Positions 9,139-18,376 of a stretch of DNA of 64,000 nt are shown piece after piece (the first letter of the stretch is position 1; each line of letters opens with the position of its first letter). The translations under genes were made by a program, and so were the position numbers. Origin of the DNA: an uncultured Candidatus Melainabacteria bacterium (GTDB lineage Bacteria > Cyanobacteriota > Vampirovibrionia > Gastranaerophilales > Gastranaerophilaceae); NCBI GenBank assembly GCA_947525005.1, contig CANNUY010000007.1, forward strand, positions 20,451 to 84,450, written 5' to 3'. Below the pieces are notes generated by a model. It worked only from the letters and a program-made list of their open reading frames with translations, was not told the origin of the DNA and did no database searches.

Positions 9139-9960
9139 TTACTTTATCTTAGTATAGATATTATTAGCTCCATAAATTTTGTCGTGAAGATGTTTCATAC
9201 CGTTTCCGTATGTGTACATAAGCTCTTTTGGGAAGTTTGATTGGATATCTAATAACATCATATCGTGTGTTATAAATTCTTTCGTTAAAAATACAAAATC
9301 AGTATTTTGGGTATAAAAAATATTAGTTTGAGAGTTATCATTAGATGCAATTTTTCCATAAATTGCTTCACTGTCATCTATTACAAGAGCTATAATTCTT
9401 CCATTTATACAGTTTTCAATCCTTTTTACAAAAGGGTGCTCATATACAAGTCCAAAATTTGTGTGAATTTTTTCAAAGCTTATAATTCTTATTTCTACGT
9501 TTCTGTTATAGGCATTTAAAAGTTCTTGTTCAAATAGTTTAAAGTCTTTTGCCCACAATTCAATATAGATTGATTTTTTTGCAGAATTTATTGTATCAAT
9601 GATTTTAGACATTATATTTGTTTTATTTGATATAGGAATGATTGGTTCATATATATCTTCTTTTATTTCAGGAAGATGTTTTTCAAGATAATCAAGATTG
9701 TGGTTAATATGTTTTTTGAAATTTTTAGTCAAGTCTTTTGGCTTGATAGGAATGTATTTAACAGGTTTTTCTAATGTCGCTGAAACAATACCTTTTTGAG
9801 CAAGCGCATTAAGTGTGTCGTAAGCTCTTGCTTGTGGTACTTCTGAAAGTTTGCTAATTTCGTAACCTGTTGCAGGGTGTTTTTTTAATAAAGCAAGATA
9901 AACTTTAGCTTCATAGGTGTTAAATCCTATTTCTTTTAAACTTTCTATAAGTTTTGTCAT
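9139..9960 (-). CDS. TrmB-family transcriptional regulator
   Basis: 273 residues. The N-terminal 75 residues form a winged helix of the TrmB type (GFNTYEAKVYLALLKKHPATG, then ARAYDTLNALAQKGIV as recognition helix). The C-terminal part (about 110-260) resembles the phospholipase-D-like effector domain of TrmB regulators, which bind sugars or other small ligands. Its ATG is 3 nt beyond the stop of the upstream acyltransferase gene, so it is embedded in the acyltransferase/permease operon and may control it. Ligand unknown. Such regulators are commonest in archaea but also occur in bacteria. Confidence 0.85.
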   Translation of the reverse strand: MTKLIESLKEIGFNTYEAKVYLALLKKHPATGYEISKLSEVPQARAYDTLNALAQKGIVSATLEKPVKYIPIKPKDLTKNFKKHINHNLDYLEKHLPEIKEDIYEPIIPISNKTNIMSKIIDTINSAKKSIYIELWAKDFKLFEQELLNAYNRNVEIRIISFEKIHTNFGLVYEHPFVKRIENCINGRIIALVIDDSEAIYGKIASNDNSQTNIFYTQNTDFVFLTKEFITHDMMLLDIQSNFPKELMYTYGNGMKHLHDKIYGANNIYTKIK

Positions 9961-9963
9961 ATA

Positions 9964-10644
9964 TTATGCATCAACCTTTTCTTTTAATTGGTTAGCTAAT
10001 TTGTTTTCATACCCTGTATATTCGCAAATCTGTTCTGCCCATTGTTTAAGGATTTCTTCTGATGGAAGTTCGTAAGAGATAGGTTTTCCTACCTTTACAG
10101 TTATGTGTTTTTTAAATAATGATTTGCCTGCGTATCCATCGAAACCTGCTATTCCGATAGGTACAATATCCATTTTAGCTTTTTTTGCAATAAGTGTAAA
10201 CCCTTTTTGAATATTTTCAATAGAGTGTGAATGACAAATTTTGCCTTCAGGGAAAATTCCTAGTGACCAATTTGTTTTTATTAAATCAAGCACTGTCTTG
10301 AATGTAGCAAGTTCTGGTTTTTCTCTATTAACAGCAAATGCACCTAAAGATTTTACAAGATTTCTAAGTAGCCAGTTTTTATCAGTGAATAGTTCTTGTT
10401 TAGCCATAAAAGCAATCTTTTTTCCTGAAGCAAGAGCTACAAAAGGTGGATCAAGATATGAAGTATGGTTTGCCGTAAAGAGATATTTTTTATGTTTGTC
10501 TAAATTTTCTCTACCTTCGATTTTTATATTGTATTGAAGTTTTGCAGCTGGTATAACTATAAAAGTTACGAATAATTTGTAAAATAACGAACGACCCCAG
10601 CCGTATTCTTTTGCATATCTTCTGTTATAATTTCTTGTTTCCAT
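9964..10644 (-). CDS. 1-acyl-sn-glycerol-3-phosphate acyltransferase (PlsC-like), copy 2
   Basis: 226 residues of the PlsC/LPLAT superfamily. Block I is NHTSYLDPPF (the HX4D catalytic dyad), block III is FPEGKICHS, and block IV is VPIGIAGFDG. An N-terminal hydrophobic segment (LFYKLFVTFIVIPAA) would associate it with the membrane. The enzyme acylates lysophosphatidic acid to phosphatidic acid. It lies 25 nt after a paralogue and 3 nt before the TrmB-like gene. Two tandem copies with differing block sequences suggest different acyl or acceptor specificity, not a recent duplication. Confidence 0.88.
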   Translation of the reverse strand: METRNYNRRYAKEYGWGRSLFYKLFVTFIVIPAAKLQYNIKIEGRENLDKHKKYLFTANHTSYLDPPFVALASGKKIAFMAKQELFTDKNWLLRNLVKSLGAFAVNREKPELATFKTVLDLIKTNWSLGIFPEGKICHSHSIENIQKGFTLIAKKAKMDIVPIGIAGFDGYAGKSLFKKHITVKVGKPISYELPSEEILKQWAEQICEYTGYENKLANQLKEKVDA

Positions 10645-10669
10645 ATCTTTTCCAACTTCTATTTAAGTA

Positions 10670-11368
10670 CTACTGTTTTTCGTGAATATATTCAAATCCT
10701 GTTAATTCGGCAACTGCTTCACCCCATTGTCTAACCATAGAATCAACGTCATCAGAATATGGGATAAGTTTGCCTATTTTAACAACAATTCTTCCTGTGA
10801 AAGGGAGTCTTTTTACTTCGTTTGTTCCAGTTATCCCAACAGGAATTATTCCACATTTTGTTTTGCGAGCGATTGAAGCAAACCCTTTTGTTACGTTAGT
10901 AATTTTTCCTGGTTCTTGTCTAGTACCTTGAGGAAAAATCCCTAGTACCCAACCTGTTTGTTTTATAGACATAACTGTTTTTATTGTTGAGATACTAACA
11001 TGACCTCTGTCTACAGCGAACGCACCTAACCAATTAAGCCACCATCTTAAAAATGGGTTATAGAACAACTCTTTTTTTGCCATATAAGCAACACCTTTGT
11101 TAGCAATTCCACAAACGAGTGGTGGGTCAAGTGTTGATAAATGGTTGCCTGCTAGGATATATGCATTATCTTTAGGTAAGTTTTCAGTTCCTTCTACTTT
11201 AAGTCTGTAAACAAGTTTAAACCTAATCATATAACCAACGTGTGTTACTAGGAATTGAAAAATTCTTCTCCATTTGTTGTAAAACTCAGGTTTTCTTAAT
11301 GAAAAATTAGGTTCTTGTTTCTTTTGTGTTAGTTCTGTTTTTGTAGGAACTTCTTTTGTTTTTGTCAT
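10670..11368 (-). CDS. 1-acyl-sn-glycerol-3-phosphate acyltransferase (PlsC-like), copy 1
   Basis: 232 residues, first gene of the leftward operon. HX4D block is NHLSTLDPPL; the second substrate block is FPQGTRQEPG, closest to canonical PlsC; then IPVGITGTNEV. The start ATG at 11368 has AAAGG about 8 nt upstream, and TATAAT (complement of 11391-11396) lies further upstream as the operon's likely -10. With plsY on the opposite side of this promoter region, the locus holds both the first and the second acylation steps of glycerol-3-phosphate in phospholipid synthesis. Confidence 0.9.
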   Translation of the reverse strand: MTKTKEVPTKTELTQKKQEPNFSLRKPEFYNKWRRIFQFLVTHVGYMIRFKLVYRLKVEGTENLPKDNAYILAGNHLSTLDPPLVCGIANKGVAYMAKKELFYNPFLRWWLNWLGAFAVDRGHVSISTIKTVMSIKQTGWVLGIFPQGTRQEPGKITNVTKGFASIARKTKCGIIPVGITGTNEVKRLPFTGRIVVKIGKLIPYSDDVDSMVRQWGEAVAELTGFEYIHEKQ

Positions 11369-11443
11369 ATATAATCCTTTTATTAAAAAGATTATACACC
11401 AAAAATTATAAGATAGAAAATTGTTAAATGGGATAGAAAAATG

Positions 11444-11473
11444 TTTACATATAGATATAGTTTTTGGTATTAT
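11444..11473 (+). promoter_or_regulatory. Predicted plsY promoter
   Basis: TTTACA (11444-11449), 18-nt spacer, TATTAT (11468-11473), about 32 nt before the plsY ATG. Good sigma-70-type match. Confidence 0.55.
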
Positions 11474-11505
11474 GGAAAGGTAATATTTAGAATAAAGAGG
11501 AAATT

Positions 11506-12117
11506 ATGACAGGGATATTAATTATAGTTGGTTTAGTAATAGTTGCATCATATTTAATTGGTTCAATTCCAACAGGATATTTGATAGTAAAAGGTATGAC
11601 AGGACAAGATATTAGAACGATTGGTTCAGGTTCAACTGGTGCTACAAACGTAAAACGTGTATTGGGTAAAAAATGGTTTTTTATAGTCATGTTATTAGAT
11701 GCATTTAAGGGTGCTTTACCTGTTATATTGGCAAAACTTTATGCAGGTGATGTTTCTGGAGTTGGATTGTTTCCTGTTTTAGCAGCTGTTGCTGTTATTA
11801 TTGGTCATAGTAAACCTATCTTTTTACAGTTTAAGGGTGGAAAATCAGTTGCATCAGGTGTCGGTACAATATTGGCTTTGAATTGGCAGGTGGGCTTGAT
11901 TATTGCTCTTGTTTGGAGTGTTGTAACTTATTTTAGTAAGTATGTTTCATTGGGTTCTATTGTGGCATTAGTTTTATCACCATTTATTATGAAATATGTA
12001 GGACACGCACCAGTTGCCTATGTTGGATATTGTGCTTTGGGTGCGATTTATATCGTTTATTTACATAGACAAAATATTGTAAGACTTATAAAAGGTGAAG
12101 AAAACAAAGTTAGATAG
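11506..12117 (+). CDS. plsY: Acyl-phosphate:glycerol-3-phosphate acyltransferase PlsY
   Basis: 203 residues, five to six membrane helices. PlsY transfers acyl from acyl-phosphate to the sn-1 position of glycerol-3-phosphate at the inner membrane. The three family motifs are present: GSIPTGYL at the end of helix 1, GSGSTGATNV, and KGGKSVASGVG. Strong AGAGGAAATT precedes the ATG. PlsY needs PlsX to supply acyl-phosphate; plsX is not in the window. A strong terminator follows. Confidence 0.96.
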   Translation: MTGILIIVGLVIVASYLIGSIPTGYLIVKGMTGQDIRTIGSGSTGATNVKRVLGKKWFFIVMLLDAFKGALPVILAKLYAGDVSGVGLFPVLAAVAVIIGHSKPIFLQFKGGKSVASGVGTILALNWQVGLIIALVWSVVTYFSKYVSLGSIVALVLSPFIMKYVGHAPVAYVGYCALGAIYIVYLHRQNIVRLIKGEENKVR

Positions 12118-12171
12118 ATTTGTAGTTTTGGACGGTTATGCGCAACTTACAATTTAAAAAATTTAAAAACT

Positions 12172-12205
12172 AAAAGAACCTGCTTGATGCAGGTTCTTTT
12201 TTATT
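12172..12205. terminator. Bidirectional terminator after plsY
   Basis: Stem AAAAGAACCTGC paired with GCAGGTTCTTTT, 5-nt loop, followed by TTATTTT; A-run upstream serves the converging gene on the other strand. Confidence 0.85.
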
Positions 12206-12225
12206 TTAGTATTCAATCAAAAGTC

Positions 12226-12483
12226 TTACGCTAATACATTTAATCCTTGATTACTAGCTGCAGATGATTCGTGTTCAGAAATAATTCTGAAGGTTCTATA
12301 CAATTTGTAACCCAATGATGTTAGTGGGTTTGCATTTAAAGAATCTGCTTTTTTAGCGATTGTTTGTTCTTTTTCAAAATTGATAGAATTTTGTTGTTGT
12401 GAACGCGGTGCGCTTTGTTTTATGTTATTGTTTCCGTTAGCTCTGAAACTAACCATATATCCATTTATTGAATTAACTTTCAT
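12226..12483 (-). CDS. Small hypothetical protein
   Basis: 85 residues from the ATG at 12483, supported by GAAGG 5-9 nt upstream; an ATG twelve codons earlier lacks a site. No signal peptide. Polar N-terminus with MVSFRANGNNN, then Gln/Ser-rich linker and a possible amphipathic helix (NPLTSLGYKLYRTFRIISEH). No family recognised. Two other unknown proteins here (18377 and 47675) also carry a short hydrophobic-Phe-Asn/Gly motif in a disordered N-terminus. It stands alone between two terminators. Confidence 0.6.
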   Translation of the reverse strand: MKVNSINGYMVSFRANGNNNIKQSAPRSQQQNSINFEKEQTIAKKADSLNANPLTSLGYKLYRTFRIISEHESSAASNQGLNVLA

Positions 12484-12745
12484 AATTACCTTCTTTTGTT
12501 TTAAGTGTTTTTTATACACTTCATTTTACAATTTCATTATGCACCATAATAAAATATTTGTCAAGTGTTATTTTTACACTAATTAAAAATAGTCTAAAAC
12601 TATTGAAAATACTACACTTTTGATAAAGTGCAAAATGTACACTTAATCGTTTTTGGGAAAACTTTATATAATATTAATCTAAATTTTTAGGAATTTGAGG
12701 TGATTTGTATGTTTTTGTGGATTTTTTTCTTTATTTTTATAAAAA
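12484..12745. other. Intergenic region upstream of the small gene
   Basis: Very AT-rich; no gene seen. It contains several near-repeats of the word ACACTT (12509-12645), perhaps a diverged operator for the small leftward gene, but no clear symmetry was established. Confidence 0.4.
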
Positions 12746-12779
12746 ATATGCTGTAAACTTAGTCTTGTTTACAGCATAT
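12746..12779 (-). terminator. Terminator of pepA
   Basis: Perfect 13-bp stem (12746-12758 with 12767-12779), 8-nt loop, followed on the minus strand by TTTTTTAT. Confidence 0.85.
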
Positions 12780-12800
12780 CTTCATTTTTTACTTATAAGT

Positions 12801-14204
12801 CTATTCAGTTATATAGTTCAATAATGCTCTTACACCTGCACCTGTTGAACCTTTTATAAATTCGCCTTGAGGCTTATCAATGTAAGCAACGCCAGCAATA
12901 TCGATATGTGCCCATTTTACGTCTTTTACAAATTCTTGTAAGAATAAGCCTGCTGTTGATGCTCCACCCCAACGTGAACCAGTGTTTTGCATGTCAGCTA
13001 CGTTACTTTTTAGGCTTTCTTTATATTCTTCATACATAGGTAACTCCCAGTATCTTTCACCTTGTGAGTCTGCTGATTTGATAATATCTTTAACAAGTGT
13101 GTTATCATTACCAACGATACCTGCTGCAACTGTTCCTAATGCAACAACGCATGCTCCTGTTAGTGTCGCTAAATCAACAACTTCATCAACACCAAGCTCA
13201 CTTGCGTAACATAATGCATCAGCTAGAGTTAATCTACCTTCAGCGTCTGTATTGTCAACTTCAATAGTTTTTCCGTTTTTAGCAGTTAAGATATCTCCGG
13301 GTTTGTAAGCAGAACAACCAGGCATGTTTTCGCATGCTGCAATAATACCGTGAACTTCAACATCTGGTGCTAAGTCTTTAATTACGCTCATAACACCAAG
13401 TACACAAGCTGCACCTGACATATCGTCTTTCATTGTTAGCATTGATGACGCAGGTTTGATATCCAATCCTCCACTATCAAAACAGATGCCCTTACCAATA
13501 ATGGCAATACGTTTTTTAGGGTTTGGAACAGTATATTTCATGTGGATAAATTTAGGTGGTTGTGCACTACCTTTTGCTACAGCTAAATATGCACCCATGC
13601 CCATTTTTTCACATTCTTCTTTATCATAGATTTTTGTTTCAAGTTTGAAACTTTCGGCAAGTTCTGCCAACTTTGTTGGAGTTGCGTATTGAGCAGGTTC
13701 GTTAGCCAAGTCACGAGTGAACTTCATAGCTTTACATACTGTTTCGTATCTGTCAAAGTTTTCTAATAATTCTTCGCTTCTGTTCACAAAAACAGTTTCA
13801 ACGTGTTTGTCTTTTTTTGTTTTGTATTTGTCAAACGCATAATCAGCGATGTGGATACCATAAATAAGTTGTTCAGAATAATCAAAATCTACATCTGTAA
13901 ATTCAAATGCAACAGTTTTTGCTTCCATGACAACTGCTTTTTTCATGGCTTTTGCTACAGCACTTCTTAGTTTGTGTTTGTTAAAATCTTCCTTTTTACC
14001 AAAACCTACAGCTAAAATTTTGCGAGCTGGTTGGTTTCCATAGGTATGTATTAAATAAGTAGTTCCTAATTTACCTTCGAAATTATCTTGTTCAATAGCA
14101 TATTTGTTTACTAATTCTTCTGATGTTTTGCCGTTTTCGTACATATTAACAACAAGGATATCGCATTCTTGATGTTGTGCATCAGTAACCAATTTAATTT
14201 CCAT
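12801..14204 (-). CDS. pepA: Leucyl aminopeptidase (M17 family)
   Basis: 467 residues. Cytosolic zinc/manganese aminopeptidase removing N-terminal residues from peptides. The C-terminal catalytic domain has GKGICFDSGGLDIKP (metal and catalytic lysine region), a downstream aspartate in KDDMSGAA, and the family signature NTDAEGRLTLADAL at about residue 316. The N-terminal macro-like domain is shorter and diverged. GAAAGGAG precedes the ATG. Single gene with its own terminator. Confidence 0.95.
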   Translation of the reverse strand: MEIKLVTDAQHQECDILVVNMYENGKTSEELVNKYAIEQDNFEGKLGTTYLIHTYGNQPARKILAVGFGKKEDFNKHKLRSAVAKAMKKAVVMEAKTVAFEFTDVDFDYSEQLIYGIHIADYAFDKYKTKKDKHVETVFVNRSEELLENFDRYETVCKAMKFTRDLANEPAQYATPTKLAELAESFKLETKIYDKEECEKMGMGAYLAVAKGSAQPPKFIHMKYTVPNPKKRIAIIGKGICFDSGGLDIKPASSMLTMKDDMSGAACVLGVMSVIKDLAPDVEVHGIIAACENMPGCSAYKPGDILTAKNGKTIEVDNTDAEGRLTLADALCYASELGVDEVVDLATLTGACVVALGTVAAGIVGNDNTLVKDIIKSADSQGERYWELPMYEEYKESLKSNVADMQNTGSRWGGASTAGLFLQEFVKDVKWAHIDIAGVAYIDKPQGEFIKGSTGAGVRALLNYITE

Positions 14205-14264
14205 AAATTTCTCCTTTCTATTTTTAATTAAATTATATATAATAATAATAACAGGAGCAAGAAT

Positions 14265-15044
14265 ATGAAGATTGGTATAGTAGGATTAGGTCTAATAGGC
14301 GGTTCTATATTTAAGGATTTAACAAGGTTGGGATACGATTGCGTTGGAATTTCTCAATCACAAAAAGGTATTGATAAGGTTTATTCTGATTATAAATATT
14401 TATCAGATTGTAACCTTGTTTTTGTGTGCAAGGAGATGAGTAAGACTATAGAAACACTAAAAGCTTTGGAAAGTTATTTAAAACCAGAAACAGTGGTTAC
14501 AGATGTTTGTAGTTTAAAAGAGTTTTTGACAAAAGAAAAATATCGTTTTAATTTTATACCGTCACACCCAATGGCAGGTACTGAATTTAGTGGTTGGGCG
14601 AGTGCTCAAGAAAATTTGTTTGAGGGTGCAAAATGGGTAATAACACCATTAGTTAATGATTATAAATCAGGAGTACTAGAACGAGTTATAACCGATTTAA
14701 AAGCAGAGATTGTTTACTCTACTCCTCAAGAACATGATAGAGCAGTTGCCTTGATATCGCATATGCCAATGGTGGTAGCACAAGCTCTTTATAAGTCTGT
14801 AGAAGGTAATAAACTTGCACAAAAACTTGCATCAAGTGGGTTTAGAGATATGACAAGATTGGCACTTTCTAGTGTTGACATGGCTGATGATATGGTGAGC
14901 TTAAATTCTAAAAATATCCAAGATGCTATTTTGAAACTATATTCTGCTCTAGGTGATTTGACCAAAAGTGATTATAAAAAACAGATAGAAAGTATAAAAT
15001 TAAGCCGTCAAAAGATGTATAAAGACGGTAAGAATGTTTTGTAG
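14265..15044 (+). CDS. tyrA: Prephenate (or arogenate) dehydrogenase
   Basis: 259 residues. Oxidative decarboxylation of prephenate or arogenate on the way to tyrosine. N-terminal Rossmann motif GIVGLGLIGGSI; SHPMAGTEFSGW holds the conserved substrate-binding histidine region; SHMPMVVAQAL follows in the helical C-terminal domain. No ACT domain, as in short cyclohexadienyl/arogenate dehydrogenases, so feedback regulation by an ACT domain is not expected. ACAGGAG precedes the ATG. pheA, the sister branch, is at 31.6-32.4 kb and not linked. Confidence 0.92.
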   Translation: MKIGIVGLGLIGGSIFKDLTRLGYDCVGISQSQKGIDKVYSDYKYLSDCNLVFVCKEMSKTIETLKALESYLKPETVVTDVCSLKEFLTKEKYRFNFIPSHPMAGTEFSGWASAQENLFEGAKWVITPLVNDYKSGVLERVITDLKAEIVYSTPQEHDRAVALISHMPMVVAQALYKSVEGNKLAQKLASSGFRDMTRLALSSVDMADDMVSLNSKNIQDAILKLYSALGDLTKSDYKKQIESIKLSRQKMYKDGKNVL

Positions 15045-15178
15045 ATATTTTGTATCTCAAGTGAAGAATTTCTACGAACAAAGCTTAATTATGAATTGCG
15101 AATTAAATTGTATATATAAAGCCTTTTATTCTCAACCTGTCGGATTAAAAACTCAAGTTTTTGTTTAATAATTTATTG

Positions 15179-15592
15179 ATGAAAAATTTGGTTTCAATAC
15201 TCCTAATATTATATATAACCTTGTTTTATGCAGGAGATTGCTTTTCTGCAGAAAAAGATATTGTTTTGCCTATAGATAGAGTGTTTGAGGGAGTATGTAT
15301 CTCAAATTCTGGTTGTGAAATCCTTTCTGAATTGACTTCAAATCTTAACAATGCTCCTATTTTGATAGAGGTTTTTTGTGACGAAAAATTAAATTATGAT
15401 TATACTTGGGAGATAGCTAATATTTATGCTTATAAGTTTTCAAAATGTTTGATAGATTTTGGTTATAATCAAAACAGAATAAGATATATAGGTTATGGTA
15501 ATCTTGGGTTTGAAAGCTCTAAGTTGCAGAATGTTATTAAAATTAGTATTCAAAAAATAGAGCCACTTGTAATAAATTCGACAACTGACTAA
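15179..15592 (+). CDS. Periplasmic protein with a diverged OmpA-like domain
   Basis: 137 residues from the ATG at 15179; a TTG six codons earlier is also possible and no Shine-Dalgarno is evident for either. Signal peptide MKNLVSILLILYITLFYAG with cleavage near CFSA. The mature part has ILIEVFCDE, a helix, then NRIRYIGYGNLGF, matching the order of an OmpA/MotB peptidoglycan-binding domain (beta strand, helix, GYG strand), but the usual TD/DxxG-type residues are altered. It lies 35 nt before the MCE gene and likely shares its transcript. OmpA assignment is tentative. Confidence 0.6.
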   Translation: MKNLVSILLILYITLFYAGDCFSAEKDIVLPIDRVFEGVCISNSGCEILSELTSNLNNAPILIEVFCDEKLNYDYTWEIANIYAYKFSKCLIDFGYNQNRIRYIGYGNLGFESSKLQNVIKISIQKIEPLVINSTTD

Positions 15593-15609
15593 TACAAAAA
15601 TTTTTATAA

Positions 15610-16467
15610 ATGGATATTCTTAGTTGTATGAAGAAACTTATTATATTTTTATCTGCAATTTTAATTGTAATTATATCAATTCTAGGATATAGAGAATTGA
15701 ATTCGACCTATGTGACTGCAAAGTTTTCTGATTTGCGACCGTTTCATGGAAATATTCCAGTATATTATAAAGGTGTAAAAATTGGGAAGGCTCGTGATAT
15801 AAAGACTTCTGATGATTATAACTATTCTTTGTTGAAAATTCAGCTTTTTAGAAAAGACCACAAGTTACCAACAAATACAAAGGTTTATTTGAAAAAAGAG
15901 ATTAAAGGCAATCATTTTGACGATTATTTAGAACTAATTTTGCCTGAAACAGCTAATGGTGAGTTTATAAAAAATGGTTCAACTTTAGAGGGAAAATGTG
16001 CTGTTGATATTGAGCATTTTTTGAGAAACCAAGAGCCTGAAGAAGTGGAGAACTTAAAGAATAATCTTTCTCAAACTATTGAAAATGCGAATTTGTCCTT
16101 GCAAACTTTAGCTGAATTGTTTGGTTTAGCACAAGATATTTTGGCTGAAAATAGAAGAAATATAAAAGGTTCTGTTGCTAATTTAGAGCGTTCTTCACGT
16201 TATATAACTGATACGACCTCAAAGATTAATAATTCTGTATCAGAAGAACAAATTTCTGATGTGTTTTCAAATGTACAAAATTTAACAAAAACAACAAACT
16301 CTATAACAGAAAATATTAGGGATACAGGCGTAGTTGGTATAAACGAAATAATAGTGAAAACAAACTGTATACTTGATGATACAAATTGTTTGACAAAAGG
16401 TGTAAGAAAAACTATGTCAAAACCTTTTGGTGGAATAAGATTGATGTTTGGGAAAGTGGTTGATTGA
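15610..16467 (+). CDS. MCE/MlaD-family lipid-binding protein
   Basis: 285 residues if started at 15610; a second in-frame ATG at 15628 (MKKLIIFLSAILIVI) is equally likely, neither having a clear ribosome site. One N-terminal membrane anchor, then an MCE domain (about 32-125) with the typical PVYYKGVKIGKARDI strand pair, then a long helical region with heptad-like repeats (about 140-260). MCE proteins form hexameric rings that shuttle phospholipids between inner and outer membranes. The usual ABC permease and ATPase (MlaE/MlaF) are not adjacent, so this is an orphan MCE gene, possibly working with components elsewhere. Confidence 0.82.
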   Translation: MDILSCMKKLIIFLSAILIVIISILGYRELNSTYVTAKFSDLRPFHGNIPVYYKGVKIGKARDIKTSDDYNYSLLKIQLFRKDHKLPTNTKVYLKKEIKGNHFDDYLELILPETANGEFIKNGSTLEGKCAVDIEHFLRNQEPEEVENLKNNLSQTIENANLSLQTLAELFGLAQDILAENRRNIKGSVANLERSSRYITDTTSKINNSVSEEQISDVFSNVQNLTKTTNSITENIRDTGVVGINEIIVKTNCILDDTNCLTKGVRKTMSKPFGGIRLMFGKVVD

Positions 16468-16523
16468 CGCTTTTGTTTTTGGTATTATTTTATAGCAAAT
16501 ACTAAATAAAGGGAGAATGAAAA

Positions 16524-18302
16524 TTGAAAACAGCAATCAAATCACATAATTGCGGTCAAATTACTGCAAAAAACATTAATGAAGAAGTTATAATTTCAGG
16601 TTGGGTATCAACAGTAAGAGATTTAGGTGGAATTATTTTCGTTGAATTAAGAGATAGAACAGGGTTCTTTCAATTGGTAGCAGACCCTCAAATTAATCCT
16701 GATATTCACGCAGTATTTTCAAAATTGAAAACAGAATCAGTTATTACTGTTAAAGGAAAAGTTACTCAAAGACCTGAAGAAACTTATAACGATAAGTTAC
16801 CAACAGGTGAAGTAGAAACATATCCTACTTATGTAAATGTTTTATCAGAAGCAAAAACATTACCATTCGTTTTAGAAGACGAAAACGTATCAGAAGATAT
16901 TAGATTAAAATATCGTTATTTGGATTTGCGTAGAGAAGATATGTTGCATAATTTGACATTAAGACACAAAATAGTTACTGCTGTTAGAAATTATTTGAAT
17001 AGTGAAGATTTCCTAGAAGTAGAAACTCCAATCTTGATTAAAACAACTCCTGAAGGTGCTAGAGATTATTTAGTTCCATCAAGAGTTCAAGAAGGCAAGT
17101 TTTATGCACTTCCACAATCACCACAAATCTTTAAACAATTGTTGATGGTTGGTGGTATCGAAAGATATTATCAAATCGCAAAATGTTTTAGAGATGAAGA
17201 TTTGAGAGCTGATAGACAACCTGAATTCACTCAAATCGATATGGAAATGTCATTTGTTGACCAAGATAATGTTATTGCTATGACAGAAGGTCTTATTCAA
17301 TCTGCGTTCAAAGAAGCTGGTATTGAAGTAAAACCTCCATTCAAGAGAATTACTTGGCAAGAAGCTATGGATAAATATGGTTCAGACAAACCTGATACAA
17401 GATTTGGCTTAGAATTGTTTGATATTGGCGATATTATTATGGAATCAAACTTTGATATCGTTAAGAACACATTGAAAGCTGGTGGTATAGTTCGTGGTAT
17501 CAAGATTGAAGGTGGCGCAAGCTATTCTAGAAAAGAAATCGATGATATTACAAAATTGGCTGTATCATTTGGTGCTAAGGCTCTTGCAAACATTATCTAT
17601 AACGAAGACGGTACTGCAAAATCACCTGTACTTAAGTTTGTTACAGAAGAACAAGCAAAACAAATCCAAGATAGAGCTGATGCAAAAGCAGGCGATATAA
17701 TTTTCTTCGTAGCAGATAGACCAAAAGCAGTTTACGATATTATGGGTAGATTAAGACTTCACTTCGGAAAGAAACTTAACTTAATCAATGAAGATGATAA
17801 CGCTTTGTTGTGGGTTGTTGATTTCCCAATGTTTGAATATTCTGAAGAAGAAGGCAGATTTATGGCAATGCACCACCCATTCACATCTCCAAACCTAGAA
17901 GATTTGGATAAGTTGGATAGTGGTGATTTAGGTCACGTAAACTCTATTGCTTATGATATCGTTTATAACGGTACTGAACTTGGTGGTGGTAGTGTAAGAA
18001 TCCACTCACCTGAAGTTCAAAAGAAAGTGTTTAAGGCATTAGGTTTGTCTGATGAAGAAGCACAAGAAAAATTTGGATTTATGGTAAATGCGTTCCAATA
18101 TGGTACTCCACCTCACGCAGGTTTGGCTATCGGTTTAGATAGATTGGTTGCATTACTTTGTAGAACAGATTCTATTAGAGATGTTATAGCATTCCCTAAA
18201 AACTCTGGTGCAAAATGTTTGATGACTGATGCTCCTGCAGAAGCTTCATTACAACAATTAAGAGAATTGCATTTGAAAAGTACTGTGAAACCACAAAAAT
18301 AA
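16524..18302 (+). CDS. aspS: Aspartyl-tRNA synthetase
   Basis: 592 residues. Starts with TTG at 16524: GGGAGA ends 7 nt before it, while the ATG at 16517 is out of frame. N-terminal OB-fold anticodon domain (SGWVSTVRDLGG), class II core with motif 2 FRDEDLRADRQPEF, a GAD insertion (about 285-420) typical of bacterial AspRS, and motif 3 GLAIGLDRLVALL. Whether it is discriminating or also charges tRNA-Asn was not determined. A 16-bp stem terminator follows. Confidence 0.96.
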   Translation: MKTAIKSHNCGQITAKNINEEVIISGWVSTVRDLGGIIFVELRDRTGFFQLVADPQINPDIHAVFSKLKTESVITVKGKVTQRPEETYNDKLPTGEVETYPTYVNVLSEAKTLPFVLEDENVSEDIRLKYRYLDLRREDMLHNLTLRHKIVTAVRNYLNSEDFLEVETPILIKTTPEGARDYLVPSRVQEGKFYALPQSPQIFKQLLMVGGIERYYQIAKCFRDEDLRADRQPEFTQIDMEMSFVDQDNVIAMTEGLIQSAFKEAGIEVKPPFKRITWQEAMDKYGSDKPDTRFGLELFDIGDIIMESNFDIVKNTLKAGGIVRGIKIEGGASYSRKEIDDITKLAVSFGAKALANIIYNEDGTAKSPVLKFVTEEQAKQIQDRADAKAGDIIFFVADRPKAVYDIMGRLRLHFGKKLNLINEDDNALLWVVDFPMFEYSEEEGRFMAMHHPFTSPNLEDLDKLDSGDLGHVNSIAYDIVYNGTELGGGSVRIHSPEVQKKVFKALGLSDEEAQEKFGFMVNAFQYGTPPHAGLAIGLDRLVALLCRTDSIRDVIAFPKNSGAKCLMTDAPAEASLQQLRELHLKSTVKPQK

Positions 18303-18317
18303 TATTAGATAATATAA

Positions 18318-18360
18318 CAAAGGTGGTTGCTTAGAATAAGCAACCACCTTTGTTTTTTTT
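18318..18360 (+). terminator. Terminator of aspS
   Basis: Perfect 16-bp stem (18318-18333 with 18337-18352) with a 3-nt loop and a run of ten T. Confidence 0.92.
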
Positions 18361-18376
18361 TATTTATAAAAATTAT

